Shown here piece after piece: positions 52,745-63,033 of a DNA stretch of 64,000 nt. Below the pieces are notes generated by a model. The model saw nothing but the letters and a program-made list of their open reading frames with translations, searched no databases and had not been told where the DNA came from. The translations under genes and the position numbers were made by a program. Source of the stretch: HK1 sp965202875 (GTDB lineage Bacteria; Pseudomonadota; Gammaproteobacteria; HK1); the NCBI GenBank assembly GCA_965202875.1, contig OZ241870.1:744001-808000 (forward strand). Direction: 5' to 3'. Positions within the stretch are counted from its first letter, which is position 1; each line of letters opens with the position of its first letter.

Positions 52745-53975
52745 CAGGGCAACCGCATATAAAATCACTGTCCCATCAATACCTTATCTCGGAAGCCATC
52801 GTTCAATGCCGCCCGGATACGCTTCTTCCTGACGCTGATCTTCGTCGACTCACGCTTCAGAAGATTGACCGCCACATGCCGAATCACTCCCATATTGTGC
52901 GGTGCATTACCCCGACGAATCCGACTCTCGTCTTCCCGAAACGTCACGTCCAATCTCCAGTGCAGCTCATTCTCGATTCCCCAGTGTGAACGCACCGCTC
53001 GCCCAAATGTCTCCACATCTTCCAGCGACGTAATGTAGTACCGTTGCTCAATACTCACACGCCCATCATTCCAGCGCTCCGACTCCACCATCCCGACCGC
53101 TCTCAACCCATCCCACTTCTTCACACATGACAACGCACTCAGGTCGGTGGACAAATAATAGCTCCTGGACTCTACCCGTCCGTGACCATCCTCCGCCGTC
53201 TCGTCGTTCTCAATCCCCTCACACTCGAAATCCTTCTCCCGTGCCGCATCAAAATACCTCCGAACCTCCCTGCTCAATTGCCTCTGGTTCCCCTTCACCG
53301 CCAACACGTAATCCCCTCCCCCTTCCTTGATCTGCTTCGCTATCGCTCGTTGGCATCCCATCGCATCCAGCGTCACGATACACCCCGACAATTCCAGCTT
53401 ATCCAGCAACTCCGGCACCGCCGTGATCTCGTTCGACTTCTCCTCCGTCTTCACCTGCCCAAGCACCACTGCATTGCCACATGCCCAAGCACTCACCATA
53501 TGCAACGCCTTCATACCCCGCTTGCGGTCGTGGGAACGCCTCTGCGTCTTCCCGTCCACTGCAATAATCTCACCATCACTCAACTTCACAACATCTTCCA
53601 TCCAGCTCATGAAGCAGTCCTGAAAACCCCTCATCGACAGCGCCGAGATGATTCGTGCAATCGTGTCGTCTACCGGGACCCCATTGGCCAGCGGAACATA
53701 GCGGCGAAGCCACTCCAGCTTCGTGCGCCCAAATTCTTCGATGTCACTCCATCCCTCCGCGCCACTGACCACCGCACACACGCACAGGACGATGACATCA
53801 ATCAACTCATGCTTCTTGTTTCTATCGACTCGCGGATCCTCCAGCTTTGAGAAATGCTCGATCAAACTTGCAGGGGCTGTCGTGTTCATTTCTTGCCATC
53901 TCCATCTCTTTGATGAAGACGCCATTAGATCACAAAACTTGTTGATGTCAATACATTTTTAGTGATCTTGCCCTG
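52745..53975 (-). mobile_element. ISAs1-family insertion sequence, intact
   Basis: 1231 bp with terminal CAGGGCAA inverted repeats, flanked by the 10-bp target duplication ATCCTGCTCG (52735-52744 and 53976-53985). One transposase gene on the minus strand. Markedly lower GC than the surroundings. Recent insertion is suggested by the perfect target duplication. Confidence 0.92.
52765..53889 (-). CDS. ISAs1-family transposase
   Basis: 374 residues from ATG 53889 (a longer in-frame start adds 12 residues with no conservation). N-terminal LIEHFSKLEDPRVDRNKKHEL is typical of the family. The DDE triad lies in IIAVDGKTQRR, IVTLDAMGCQ and HWGIENELHWRLDVTFRED. Intact and presumably active. A truncated relative occurs at the right end of the window. 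Confidence 0.93.
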   Translation of the reverse strand: MNTTAPASLIEHFSKLEDPRVDRNKKHELIDVIVLCVCAVVSGAEGWSDIEEFGRTKLEWLRRYVPLANGVPVDDTIARIISALSMRGFQDCFMSWMEDVVKLSDGEIIAVDGKTQRRSHDRKRGMKALHMVSAWACGNAVVLGQVKTEEKSNEITAVPELLDKLELSGCIVTLDAMGCQRAIAKQIKEGGGDYVLAVKGNQRQLSREVRRYFDAAREKDFECEGIENDETAEDGHGRVESRSYYLSTDLSALSCVKKWDGLRAVGMVESERWNDGRVSIEQRYYITSLEDVETFGRAVRSHWGIENELHWRLDVTFREDESRIRRGNAPHNMGVIRHVAVNLLKRESTKISVRKKRIRAALNDGFRDKVLMGQ

Positions 53976-55185
53976 ATCCTGCTCGCCTATTCCCGCTACC
54001 CCAGGATGGCGCTTCTCGTCATCGATCCGCAGGGGGAGTTCTCGCGTGACATGCGGAGGGGGGTATCGAGCGAAGAGTTCGCATTGCCTCTTGGGATCAT
54101 CGCCCGCAAATTGGGTAAACAACCCATCGTACTTACTGTACGGAACTTGGTACTCGATCGCTGGGAGCTGTTCGAACAGATCCTCTTTGAATCCCAATTC
54201 TTCGAGCGCCTTACGATTCCGAGAGGAGAGAATCGGGAGCTGGCATGTGGAATCCTGTCGGATCGTCTGAGAAAGGCCAAGGTGAAACTCAAGAGCCTTC
54301 ACGATCGCAAGTCATTCGATAAGGCTTGGAGTCTTCTTCAGGACGAAAAAGTCCAGAGGGTTTTCTATCGGACCGAGGCATCCCGGGCACGATTCAACGA
54401 CGCCGTACACGATGCCGATCCGGATGAATTCTACGAGCAATACTGGGCTCCGGTGGCCGAGCTGTTCCGGGAAGATCGCGAAGGCGCCAAGAGTATCGAT
54501 CGCGCGCTTGGCTGGCTTCTCGGAATGGACAAGCCGAACCGTCCGATCCTCGTGATCGATCTGTCGAAAGACCAGACTCATGGACTCTTCTGGAATGACA
54601 AGATCCAGTCTCTGGTCATCAAACGATTGCTCGACGGATTGTCCTGGACTGCGGAGGAATTCTACAAGGAAGATCAGAGCCTCAACGCCTTGGTCGTGAT
54701 CGACGAAGCTCATCGTCTCGCGCCTCGCGAGCTCCCGCGGGAGGATGATACGGGCCGTAGTGTACGCTCGGTTCTGATCGACGCCGCGCGAACGACCCGG
54801 AAATACGGTTTGGGTTGGCTCTTCATCAGCCAGACCCTGTCGAGCCTGCATTCCGAGATCCTTCAGCAGCTTCGCATCTTCTTCTTCGGCTTCGGCCTCG
54901 GCCTCGGACAGGAGTTCCAGTCGCTCCGGCAACTCGTGGGGTCATCCGGCACGGCGCTCGATCTGTATCAGTTGTTCCGTGATCCGCACTCGGCATTCGA
55001 TACCATGAGCCGGCAGTATTCGTTCATGACCATAGGCCCGGTGAGCCCGTTGTCGTTCTCTGGAAGCCCACTTTTCCTGAACGCATTCAATACGGTAGAG
55101 GCTTTCATGGAGGCAAACGGCTTTGAAGCGTAGCAACGACCGTGCGGCGATGGTGCGCAACGCCGACACAACCTCCGGAGATGAC

Positions 55186-55530
55186 ATGGGAAACATACGA
55201 AAGACCATCACCCCGACCGACCAACAGGATCGGTGGATCAAGGCACAGGCCACGGCTGGCAATTTCTCCGACGACGGCGAATGCATCCGTGAACCGATCC
55301 GTCGCGATCAGGAGCAGTACGTCAAATTCCAGACCCTCAAGGCTGCGATTCAGGAGGGTCTGGACAGCGGGGTGAGCGACAAGACCATACCGGTAATCAT
55401 GGAGGAAGTCGAAGCTCGGCTTCGAGATGATGGCCGCACCCACATCCTCGGGCTCCGGGCCTTCGGCTCGCCGTTGCTCACCGAGCAGATCATCGGGCGG
55501 GGCTGCGGCGCACGAACTACGACGTATTGA
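55186..55530 (+). CDS. ParD-family antitoxin without toxin, 3' end replaced
   Basis: ATG 55186 behind CGGAG. The ribbon-helix-helix N-terminus IRKTITPTDQQDRWIKAQ and the helical tail TLKAAIQEGLDSGVSDKT are diagnostic of ParD. After MEEVEARLRDDGR the frame continues with unrelated residues into the next fragment, whereas ParD normally ends there and overlaps parE. No parE is present, so this is an orphan, recombined antitoxin. It follows herA by ~50 bp. Confidence 0.72.
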   Translation: MGNIRKTITPTDQQDRWIKAQATAGNFSDDGECIREPIRRDQEQYVKFQTLKAAIQEGLDSGVSDKTIPVIMEEVEARLRDDGRTHILGLRAFGSPLLTEQIIGRGCGARTTTY

Positions 55531-55862
55531 ACCAGCCGCTGGACGAACGACCGGAGGGCTACGAGGAGACGGCCGACGCGTTCGGGATCCCCTTCGTCGG
55601 ATTCCCGGTGCAGAAGCGCAAGCGCCCCAAGACCGGAAGCTGGGGTCACAAGCCGGTCTGGATCGAGCCGGATGCGAAGAAGGGCAAGTACCGCGTGCAG
55701 GTGCCCAACCTGCGGTCCTGGGCGGTGGGCGTCGTGGACACCCTGGCGGACGTGGTGCAGGTGGAGAGCCTGCCGGAGGTCCGCATCAACCCGAGGGAGA
55801 CGCCGCCGGACATGCACGTTCGCCCGGTGGTGGGCGGTGCGCCGGAGGCGGTGATCCCGTGA
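55527..55862 (+). pseudogene. internal fragment of a large restriction-helicase-type protein
   Basis: Reads GYEETADAFGIPFVGFPVQKR, WGHKPVWIEPD, VPNLRSWAVGVVDTLADVV and VRINPRETPPDMHVRPVVGG. The style and residues resemble the central part of type III-like Res helicases, but this is from memory. No helicase motifs remain. A stop follows immediately before the S24 domain, which is in another frame. Confidence 0.45.
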
Positions 55863-56130
55863 AGCCCGAGGGCTGGGTGGAGGCGGACGGCGTGGGACGG
55901 CTCGACGAGAGGATGTTCGTCTGCCGGGCCGCAGGCCGTTCGATGGAGTCGAGGATCCACGACGGCGACTACGTGGTCTTCCGCGCGAAGCCGGCCGGAA
56001 CGCGGCAGGGGAGGATCGTGCTCGTGCAGTATCGCGGCGAGGCCGACCCGGACACGGGTGGTTCGTACACCGTCAAGCGCTACTCGTCGGAGAAGGTGGC
56101 CACGGAAGGCGGCGACTGGCGCCACGCCCT
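55863..56130 (+). pseudogene. S24 peptidase domain fragment (copy B)
   Basis: Nearly identical to 45.22-45.48 kb: WVEADGVGRLDERMFVCRA, GRSMESRIHDGDYVVF with the nucleophile Ser, and SYTVKRYSSEKVA with the Lys. It is truncated after GDWRHA, where the 3' end of the Uma2 gene begins on the other strand, so it lacks the last ~35 residues. No start of its own. Confidence 0.75.
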
Positions 56131-56876
56131 CACCCGCCCGTCTCCGGGGCGTCGAACACCGCCGACACCTCCGCCGCGAATCCTTCCAGCAGCGCCGAAG
56201 CGGCCATCTCCCCCCGCCCGTACCGCCCGTGTTCGACGTATGCCTCCCCGCGCAGCACGAGCACCGTCAGCGTCTCGTCGCGCGGGTCCGCGATCCAGTA
56301 CTCCGGGATCCTCGCCTCGGCGTAGTCCGTCCGTTTCTCCACCAGATCCCGGCCGGGGTGGTCCGGGCTGACGACCTCGACCACCAGGTCCGCACCCAGC
56401 CAGTAGCAGTCCTGGTAGCGGGGGTCGGAGCGGTCGCAGAGCATCAACAGGTCCGGCTCGCGGAACTTGCCCTCGCGGATGCGCAGCCGCAATGCGGATT
56501 CCACCACGACGCCGCCCCGCGGCCGGACCCAGGCGCGGAACAGGAAATGGAGAAACGCGAGGATGGTCTGGTGGGTGGACGTAGGCAAGGGCAACTCCTC
56601 GATGCGGCCGTCGGTGAACTCGACCGGTCGGTTGCCGTGGTCGGTGAGCCACAGGTAGCCCTCGTCGCTCCAGCACCCCTGGCGCGGCAGGAGCTCGCAC
56701 AGCAGGGCGTCCAGCGCGGCCTGCGAGGAGGCGGCGGATTGGGAAGCGGCCGTCCGGGAGGCGGTGGTCTCCTGCGGGGCGGCGGCCCGAGAGGCGGCAG
56801 GGGCCGCTTCACCGGCGCGGCGGCTCCTTTGCTCGCCGGTACCGGGATCGACACGGGTTGCCACGTCAGCCGTCAT
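56130..56876 (-). CDS. Uma2-family (DUF820) PD-(D/E)XK endonuclease-like protein
   Basis: 248 residues from ATG 56876. The first ~55 are a low-complexity Ala/Ser/Arg stretch unusual for the family. The core then shows VEFTDGRIEELPLPTSTHQ, the acidic FREPDLLMLCD and the nuclease strand DLVVEVVSPDHPGRDLVEKR with RIPEYWIADP. Uma2 proteins are abundant in cyanobacteria and some proteobacteria; their role is unknown. It is placed between the duplicated S24 and frc pieces of copy B. Confidence 0.82.
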   Translation of the reverse strand: MTADVATRVDPGTGEQRSRRAGEAAPAASRAAAPQETTASRTAASQSAASSQAALDALLCELLPRQGCWSDEGYLWLTDHGNRPVEFTDGRIEELPLPTSTHQTILAFLHFLFRAWVRPRGGVVVESALRLRIREGKFREPDLLMLCDRSDPRYQDCYWLGADLVVEVVSPDHPGRDLVEKRTDYAEARIPEYWIADPRDETLTVLVLRGEAYVEHGRYGRGEMAASALLEGFAAEVSAVFDAPETGG

Positions 56877-56984
56877 ATCGAGATCCCCCCGTCGCGGACG
56901 CAAGCGGGCGTTGCGCCCGTGCGCCCATGCCGTCGAAGTCTCGCCCAACCCCGTCCCGGCAATCAAGGAGCCGCCGGGCGTGTG

Positions 56985-57560
56985 CGCGGCAGCCCGGCTG
57001 GGTGGTGAAGACCAGTGGCTGGGAGACCGACCCCAACGCCTGCATCTACGTGATCACCCAGGCCGCCGCCTTCCCGGCGCGGTCGGAGGCGCCATCGGCA
57101 GCGAGCGCGGGGGAGCCGGCGGCGGCCTGAGAGTCCGCAGAGCTTCCGGTCAGGCAGTCAGGCAGGAGGATGGTGAGCCGCGACCGCGATACGATGGATC
57201 CACTCGCCGTCATCTCGTAGCGCATGGACGGGCAACGGCCGCGGTACTCGCGGTACTGCGGCCCCGGTACCGCGACCCGATCGAACCGAACGGACTCGGC
57301 TCCGGTACACGGGAGATGGCGTGGGGTTTACGATCCGACAGGTCCAATGGCCCCGTTCCCCACGAGAGGCGCCTGAGTGTCGGTGGAGGCCGTACCGTCA
57401 TCGGAGGGCAGTAAGGAGATGTCGGGGGGAGGAACGAAAATGGGTGCGACCGTTACCCGGGAAGTGCCTGCGCGTCGGGCACGAAAGCGGAGACGGACCG
57501 TTCGGAACGGAGGGCCGGCCAACGATCTCGTTTCCAGCGCCCATGCAGGCGGAGTTGCGG
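56985..57560 (+). repeat. long direct repeat, copy B (frc 3' end to methylase 5' end)
   Basis: Counterpart of 47317-48250. It encodes QPGWVVKTSGWETDPNACIY and VITQAAAFPA, then jumps by a ~400-bp deletion to the frc C-terminal residues (stop at ~57130). It continues through the shared intergenic sequence and a methylase N-terminus (VPARRARKRRRTVRNG) that ends after ~35 codons. Both genes are inactive here. Confidence 0.82.
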
Positions 57561-57784
57561 GGAGAGGCATGGTCCAGGCGGCCGCCTCACCGGTGATGCC
57601 GGGGCGCGACGCGAAGGCGCAGAGAGACCGTGCGAGGTTCGGGCAAGAGACCGGCCGGACGGCGAGCGGGTCCGGCCCGCCATTCCACTGCGTACAATGA
57701 CGCGCACGGCCATCCGCCGGCCCTTGCCCGAAAGGCATCGCCCATCGCCCGGATGAGGGCATGAGAATCGAGGCAATCCGGCCG
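57561..57784. other. hsdM upstream region
   Basis: About 220 bp between the methylase remnant and hsdM. No conserved frame. An in-frame ATG at 57761 precedes the hsdM ATG chosen at 57785; promoter elements were not identifiable. Confidence 0.4.
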
Positions 57785-60486
57785 ATGACCCACGAGAAGA
57801 TCACCCTCGCCCAGCTCGAATCCTTCCTCTTCAGGGCCGCGGACATCCTGCGCGGCAAGATGGACGCCTCCGAGTTCAAGGAGTTCATCTTCGGGATGCT
57901 GTTCCTGAAGCGCCTCTCCGACGAGTTCGACCGCAAGCGCGCGCAGCTCCGCGACCACGACTACGCGCACCTGAAGAGCCAACCCGCGCTGCTGGCCGAC
58001 GTGCTGGAGGACAAGACCTCCTACGGCGAGACCTTCTACGTGCCGGTGCGCGCCCGCTGGCACGAGGAGTGGACGGACGGGAACGGCGAGCGGGTCCCGG
58101 CGCTGAAGGATCTGAAGCACGACATCGGCAGCATGCTCAACAAGGCCGTCGCCGCGGTGGAGGACGAGAACGACAAGCTGGAAGGCGTGCTCAAGAACAA
58201 CATCGACTTCAACGCCGTGCGGGGGCAGACCCGGATCCCGGACCAGCGGTGGAAGGACCTGCTCGACCACTTCAGCCAGCCGCGCTTCGTCCTCGTCAAC
58301 GACCACTTCGAGTTCCCGGACCTGCTGGGCGCGGCCTACGAGTACCTCATCAAGTACTTCGCGGACAGCGCGGGCAAGAAGGGCGGCGAGTTCTACACCC
58401 CGGCGGAAGTGGTGCGCCTGCTGGTGCAGCTCACCAGGCCCGAGGCCGGCAACACGATCTACGACCCCGCCGCCGGCTCCGGCGGCTTCCTGATCCAGGC
58501 GCACCGGTACGTGGAGGAGCAGGGCGGGAACGCCGACGACCTGGCGCTCTACGGGCAGGACTCGAACGGCACCACGTGGTCGATCTGCAACAAACATGAT
58601 CCTCCACAACATCACCCGCTTCACCATCCGGAACGGGGATACGCTGGAGGACCCGCAGATCCTGGAGAACGGGCGGATCCGCAAGTTCGACCGCGTGCTC
58701 GCCAATCCCCCTTTCTCGCAGAACTACAGCCGCGCCCACATGCGCTTCACGAGCCGCTTCCGCGAGTGGTGCCCGGAGACCGGGAAGAAGGCCGACCTCA
58801 TGTTCGTCCAGCACATGCTGGCGAGCCTCAAGGCGGAGGGCTGCATGGCCACCGTCATGCCCCACGGGGTGCTGTTCCGCGGAGGCAAGGAGAAGCTCAT
58901 CCGCGAGCTGCTGATCGAGGACGACGTGATCGAGGCGATCGTCAGCCTGCCGCCCGGCCTCTTCTACGGCACCGGCATCCCCGCGTGCGTGCTGGTGTGC
59001 AGCCAGCGCAAGCCCGACGCGCTGCGCGGCAAGGTGCTGTTCATCAACGCGGACCGCGAGTACGCGGAGGGCAAGAGCCAGAACCGGCTGCGCCCGGAGG
59101 ACGTCGAGAAGATCGACTTCGTCTTCACCCACAAGCGCGAGATCCCGAAGTACAGCCGGCTGGTGGACAAGGCGGAGATCGTCGAGGTCCACGACTGCAA
59201 CCTGAACATCCGCCGCTACGTGGACAACACGCCGGACCCGGAGCCGGAGGACGTGACCGCCCACCTGATCGGCGGCGTCCCGGAGTCGGAGGTCGAGGCG
59301 CGGGCCGCCGACTTCGACCGCTTCGGCATCGACCCCGCTTCGCTGTTCCGGCCCGAACGCCCCGGCTACCTCGCATTCCGAGAGGAGGCCGCCGGCGCGA
59401 AGGCGGCGATCCGAACCACCCTCGAAGCCGACCCGGCCCTCCGCCGCACCCTCGCCGCCCACTTCGACGCGCTCGAAGCGTGGTGGCAGACCGCCCGCGA
59501 CGACTTCGCCCGGCTTCGATACGCGCAGCAGGACGGGGCGGCGAACGGCGCGCGGAAGATGCCCGAGGTACGCCGCGCGCTCCTCGACACCCTGAAGGCC
59601 CGGCTGGTTCCCCTGAAGGTGCTGGACGAGTTCAGAAGCGCCGGCAGTCTTCGTCAACTGGTGGCAGGAGATCCGCTTCGACCTGAAGACGATCACCTCG
59701 ATCGGCTGGCACCAGAGCCTGATCCCGGACGAGTACCTGATCCGAGCCTTCTTCCGGGCCGAAGCGGACGAGATCGAGCATCTGGAGGCCGGCATCGGCG
59801 AGGCCCAGGGGGAATTGACCGAGGCGATGGAGACCGCCCGGGAAGTCGCCGCCTGGGAGCCGGACGAGGGCGAGAAGGTCACCGTCGCAGTCGTCAAGAA
59901 GGCATTGAAGGCGCTGATCGACGACCTGAAGGACAGCGCCGGCCCTTCGGCCAGGAAGGAGTTGAAGCGCCTCCAGGATCAGGACAGAATCATCAAGGCC
60001 ATCGAGAAGCGCATCCGGGCAGCGAAGGCGGCGCTCAAGGACAGGAGTGCGGAGCTGAAGCTCAAGCTGCGGCTCAAACGGACGGGCGGGGAGGAGTACA
60101 AGGCCGAGGTGCAAGCGCTCGTCGAACAGGTGGACGTGCGACTTGCGGGGCTTGATCCGGGCAACGGGACGGACAGGAAGAAGATGGCGGCCCTCGACCA
60201 GGATCGGGAGGTACTGGCGGCGCGGATCGGGAGGGTGGACGCGCTCGTCGCCGAGATCGGCGGGCCGATTTCGGAGGACGAGGCCCGCGATCTGATATTG
60301 GCAAAGCTCTGCGACGTGGTGCACGGAGAACTGGAGCGATACCTTGGCGCCGAGAAGCGCGGCCTGGTGCTCGGGATCGAAAAGCTGTGGGAGAAGTACG
60401 CGATGAGCAGCCGGGAGCTTGAGGTGGAGCGGGATACGACTCTAAAGATATTCAATAACTACCTGGAACGACTAGGCTATGTCTGA
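57785..60486 (+). pseudogene. hsdM: type I restriction-modification methylase HsdM, two frameshifts
   Basis: Three consecutive frames together cover a complete HsdM. Frame 1 (57785-~58590): LAQLESFLFRAADILRGKMD, GKKGGEFYTPAEVVRLLV and the SAM motif YDPAAGSGGFL. Frame 2 (~58596-59640): MILHNITRF, catalytic NPPFSQNYS, LPPGLFYGTGIPACVLV. Frame 3 (~59645-60486): VNWWQEIRFDLKTI and a long coiled-coil C-terminal extension. A small deletion near 58590 and another near 59643 cause the shifts. Without HsdM neither methylation nor restriction would work, unless the shifts are sequencing errors. The stop overlaps the hsdS start by 8 bases. Confidence 0.85.
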
Positions 60487-61606
60487 CTTGAACGTCCCAT
60501 TCGATCATCCGTGGCAGGAAGACGTTCTCGGAAATGTCGGAAGTGTGGTCGTTGGCGGCACGCCACGGACGTCCGTAGGAAAATATTGGCATGGCGATGT
60601 TCCGTGGATGGTCTCCGGGGATGTACATCTCAAACGAATTACGAACGTGCCGGCCAGGATCACGGACCTGGGATTAAGATTTTCGAATGCAACATTGGTC
60701 TATCCTCCTGCGGTGGCGGTAAGTCCTGCCGGACAAGGCAAGACGCGGGGGACAGTGGCTTTCGTGCTGTGTCGGCTATGCGCCAATCAATCCGTAGCGT
60801 TGATCAAGTGTTTTCCTTCGCGCGTTGTCGCGGAATATCTGTTTTACAACCTGGAGTTTCGCTACGAGGAATTGCGTTCTCGCTCGGCAGGTGAAGGACG
60901 GGCTGGTCTTTCTAAACGAATCTTGGAGAAGATTCCTGTTTCACTGCCTCCCTTGCCCCATCAAGAGAAAATTGCAGAAATCCTTTCGACGATAGATCGT
61001 GCTATTACACAGACGAAAGATTTGATCGACAAACAAAAGCGCATCAAGATCGGCATAATGCAGGATCTTCTCACCAGTGGTATCGACGAACACGGCAATC
61101 TACGTTCCGAGAAAACCCACAAATTCAAGGATTCGCTGCTGGGCCGAATCCCGGAAGAATGGATCACAAGATCACTCGATGAAATTTTGATTCTCAAACA
61201 ATACGGAATATCCACTGGTCTGGCGGAAGATCGGGCTGGTGTACCGGTGCTTCGGATGAACAACCTCGTAGATGGCGAGATAAACTACTCCGATCTCAAG
61301 TATTCAAACGAATCCACAGTCTTGAAATCGTTGCTTGACGACGGTGACGTTCTCTTCAATCGAACCAACAGCATAGACTACGTAGGGCGAACTGCAACCT
61401 ATCGGCACAGAGAAACCCCTGTTTCCTTCGCGTCCTATCTGATTCGCCTCGTACCGGATCCCACGACACTCTTACCCGAATACCTCAACCTCTGGTTGAA
61501 CGATGCTGTCAGCCAAGTGCGTGTCAAGCAACTCGCTACGATTGGCGTACAGCAAGCCAACATCAACCCAATGAATCTTGGAGCTCTGACGGTCGCAATC
61601 CCCGGT

Positions 61607-63033
61607 CATAGGTTGGTACTTAAGGAAATCACAAAACCGGCTCCAATCCGAATTGGAGTCGTCCTTTCTTGCGGTCTCGTTTCGGATGGGACCGAGTCGC
61701 ATTGCTCGCCAGATAATCCACCAAGCCTCGTAACACGGGAAGAAAGCCACGTCTCCTTCCACAAGCAAGCGCACGGAACACCTCCCCCAATCCATGACGC
61801 GCACACATCGCCACCTTCCGTGTCGAGACCTCGACCCCTCGCAATACCTGCGTCATCTGAGCCAAGTAACGCTTCAGAACCGAGGCCGCAATCGCCGTCC
61901 ATATCAGACCCTCGGCTATCCCCGCTTTGCTCGTGTCGAACGCATGAAGATTCGCATACGACTTCCACTCCTTGAACAACAGCTCGACCTGCCACCGCAA
62001 CCGATAGAGCTGCCCCACCTGCTCCGCACTGAATCGGCTCCGCGCCAGATTCGTCACCAACAACGTATGACACCCCTCGTCAGGATTCCACCGCGCCAAC
62101 AGCCTCAACTCCAACTCCTTCTCTCCCTTCCCCCAAACCACATCGAGGTCGACCGTCTCGCCCTTCGACAGAACCCCCTGCTTCAACAATTGCCCGGACC
62201 ACCCCTCCAACGCCTCCCCTTCCCACGTATACGCACCCTGCACCTTCGGATTGACCGATGCGCTCGCACGCATCACGAAATACCCACCCGCCCTGTCCAC
62301 CGCACCCATATACTCCAGGTCAACGTACCCACGGTCCGCCAACCGCAGGTCATCGCGCAGCGCCTCGGGCGAGGGCAGATGGGGCCGCTCCGGCGCCGTG
62401 TCCGCCGTCAGCGTCACCTGCTCCACCGATTCATTCAACAGACTCATCGTCACGTGCAGCTCCACCGCAGCAGGGTTCTGCTTCTTGAATCGTCCCGGGT
62501 ACTGTTCACGAAGCGCATCCTTGACCGCGAACGAACAGCCGTCCTGGATCACAATCCGACCGAACTCACCGAGCGGACCCCGCGCTGTCGGCTGCAGCAC
62601 GCTCACCACCCATTGCTGAAGGACCACGTCCAACACGGCCCGCATGAAGTCCTTGAAGGAACGCTTCGCCAACTGGTTGTGGAACGGCTTGTATGCGACT
62701 GTCGTGCCGAACAACGCATTGAATTGCCGTTGCATATCGGCCAATGTCTCGACCGTCCCCGTGGCATGGCCTGCCAGCAGGCCCAGGACCAGTCGATATG
62801 GAGTAATCAGGCGTTCCCGGTGGCAGAAACCGACCCTCCGTCCGAGGTCATTGAGTGCCGTGGGCGACAGCACGCGCTTGATCTGGTGGGCGAATTGAGC
62901 AACAGTGCGGCGTCCCATCCGAGTCTTCTCCTGTCATGTGGGTCCAGCAATTCCATGATCGGAGATTTCGGATGGGACTTCAACGGTTCATAAAATCCCA
63001 TGAAAATCAATTAGTTATAAGATCCTACCTATG
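61607..63033 (-). mobile_element. IS4-family insertion sequence, intact
   Basis: 1427 bp with imperfect inverted ends starting CATAGGTTGG / CATAGGTAGG, flanked by the 9-bp duplication ATCCCCGGT (61598-61606 and 63034-63042). Contains one transposase gene on the minus strand. Confidence 0.9.
61629..62918 (-). CDS. IS4-family DDE transposase
   Basis: 429 residues. DDE motifs: IVIQDGCSFAV (first Asp), RLADRGYVDLEYM (second Asp) and the IS4 C1 signature YRLRWQVELLFKEWK (Y-(2)-R-(3)-E-(6)-K). Full length without visible damage. The C-terminus runs almost to the left end of the element. Confidence 0.92.
   Translation of the reverse strand: MGRRTVAQFAHQIKRVLSPTALNDLGRRVGFCHRERLITPYRLVLGLLAGHATGTVETLADMQRQFNALFGTTVAYKPFHNQLAKRSFKDFMRAVLDVVLQQWVVSVLQPTARGPLGEFGRIVIQDGCSFAVKDALREQYPGRFKKQNPAAVELHVTMSLLNESVEQVTLTADTAPERPHLPSPEALRDDLRLADRGYVDLEYMGAVDRAGGYFVMRASASVNPKVQGAYTWEGEALEGWSGQLLKQGVLSKGETVDLDVVWGKGEKELELRLLARWNPDEGCHTLLVTNLARSRFSAEQVGQLYRLRWQVELLFKEWKSYANLHAFDTSKAGIAEGLIWTAIAASVLKRYLAQMTQVLRGVEVSTRKVAMCARHGLGEVFRALACGRRRGFLPVLRGLVDYLASNATRSHPKRDRKKGRLQFGLEPVL

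Larger units (their letters stand above)
52132..55133 (+). pseudogene. herA: HerA-like hexameric ATPase, interrupted by an IS
   Basis: First part 52132-52744, second part 53986-55133; rejoined they give 586 codons without a shift. N-terminal HAS-barrel region, then Walker A FGKTGSGKS at residues 188-196, MALLVIDPQGEFSRD just after the insertion point, Walker B ALVVIDEAHRLAP and a sensor-like WLFISQTLSSLHSEIL. HerA proteins pump DNA through a hexameric ring and drive NurA. The ISAs1 element sits eight codons beyond Walker A, so no functional ATPase is made now; precise excision would restore it. Confidence 0.88.
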
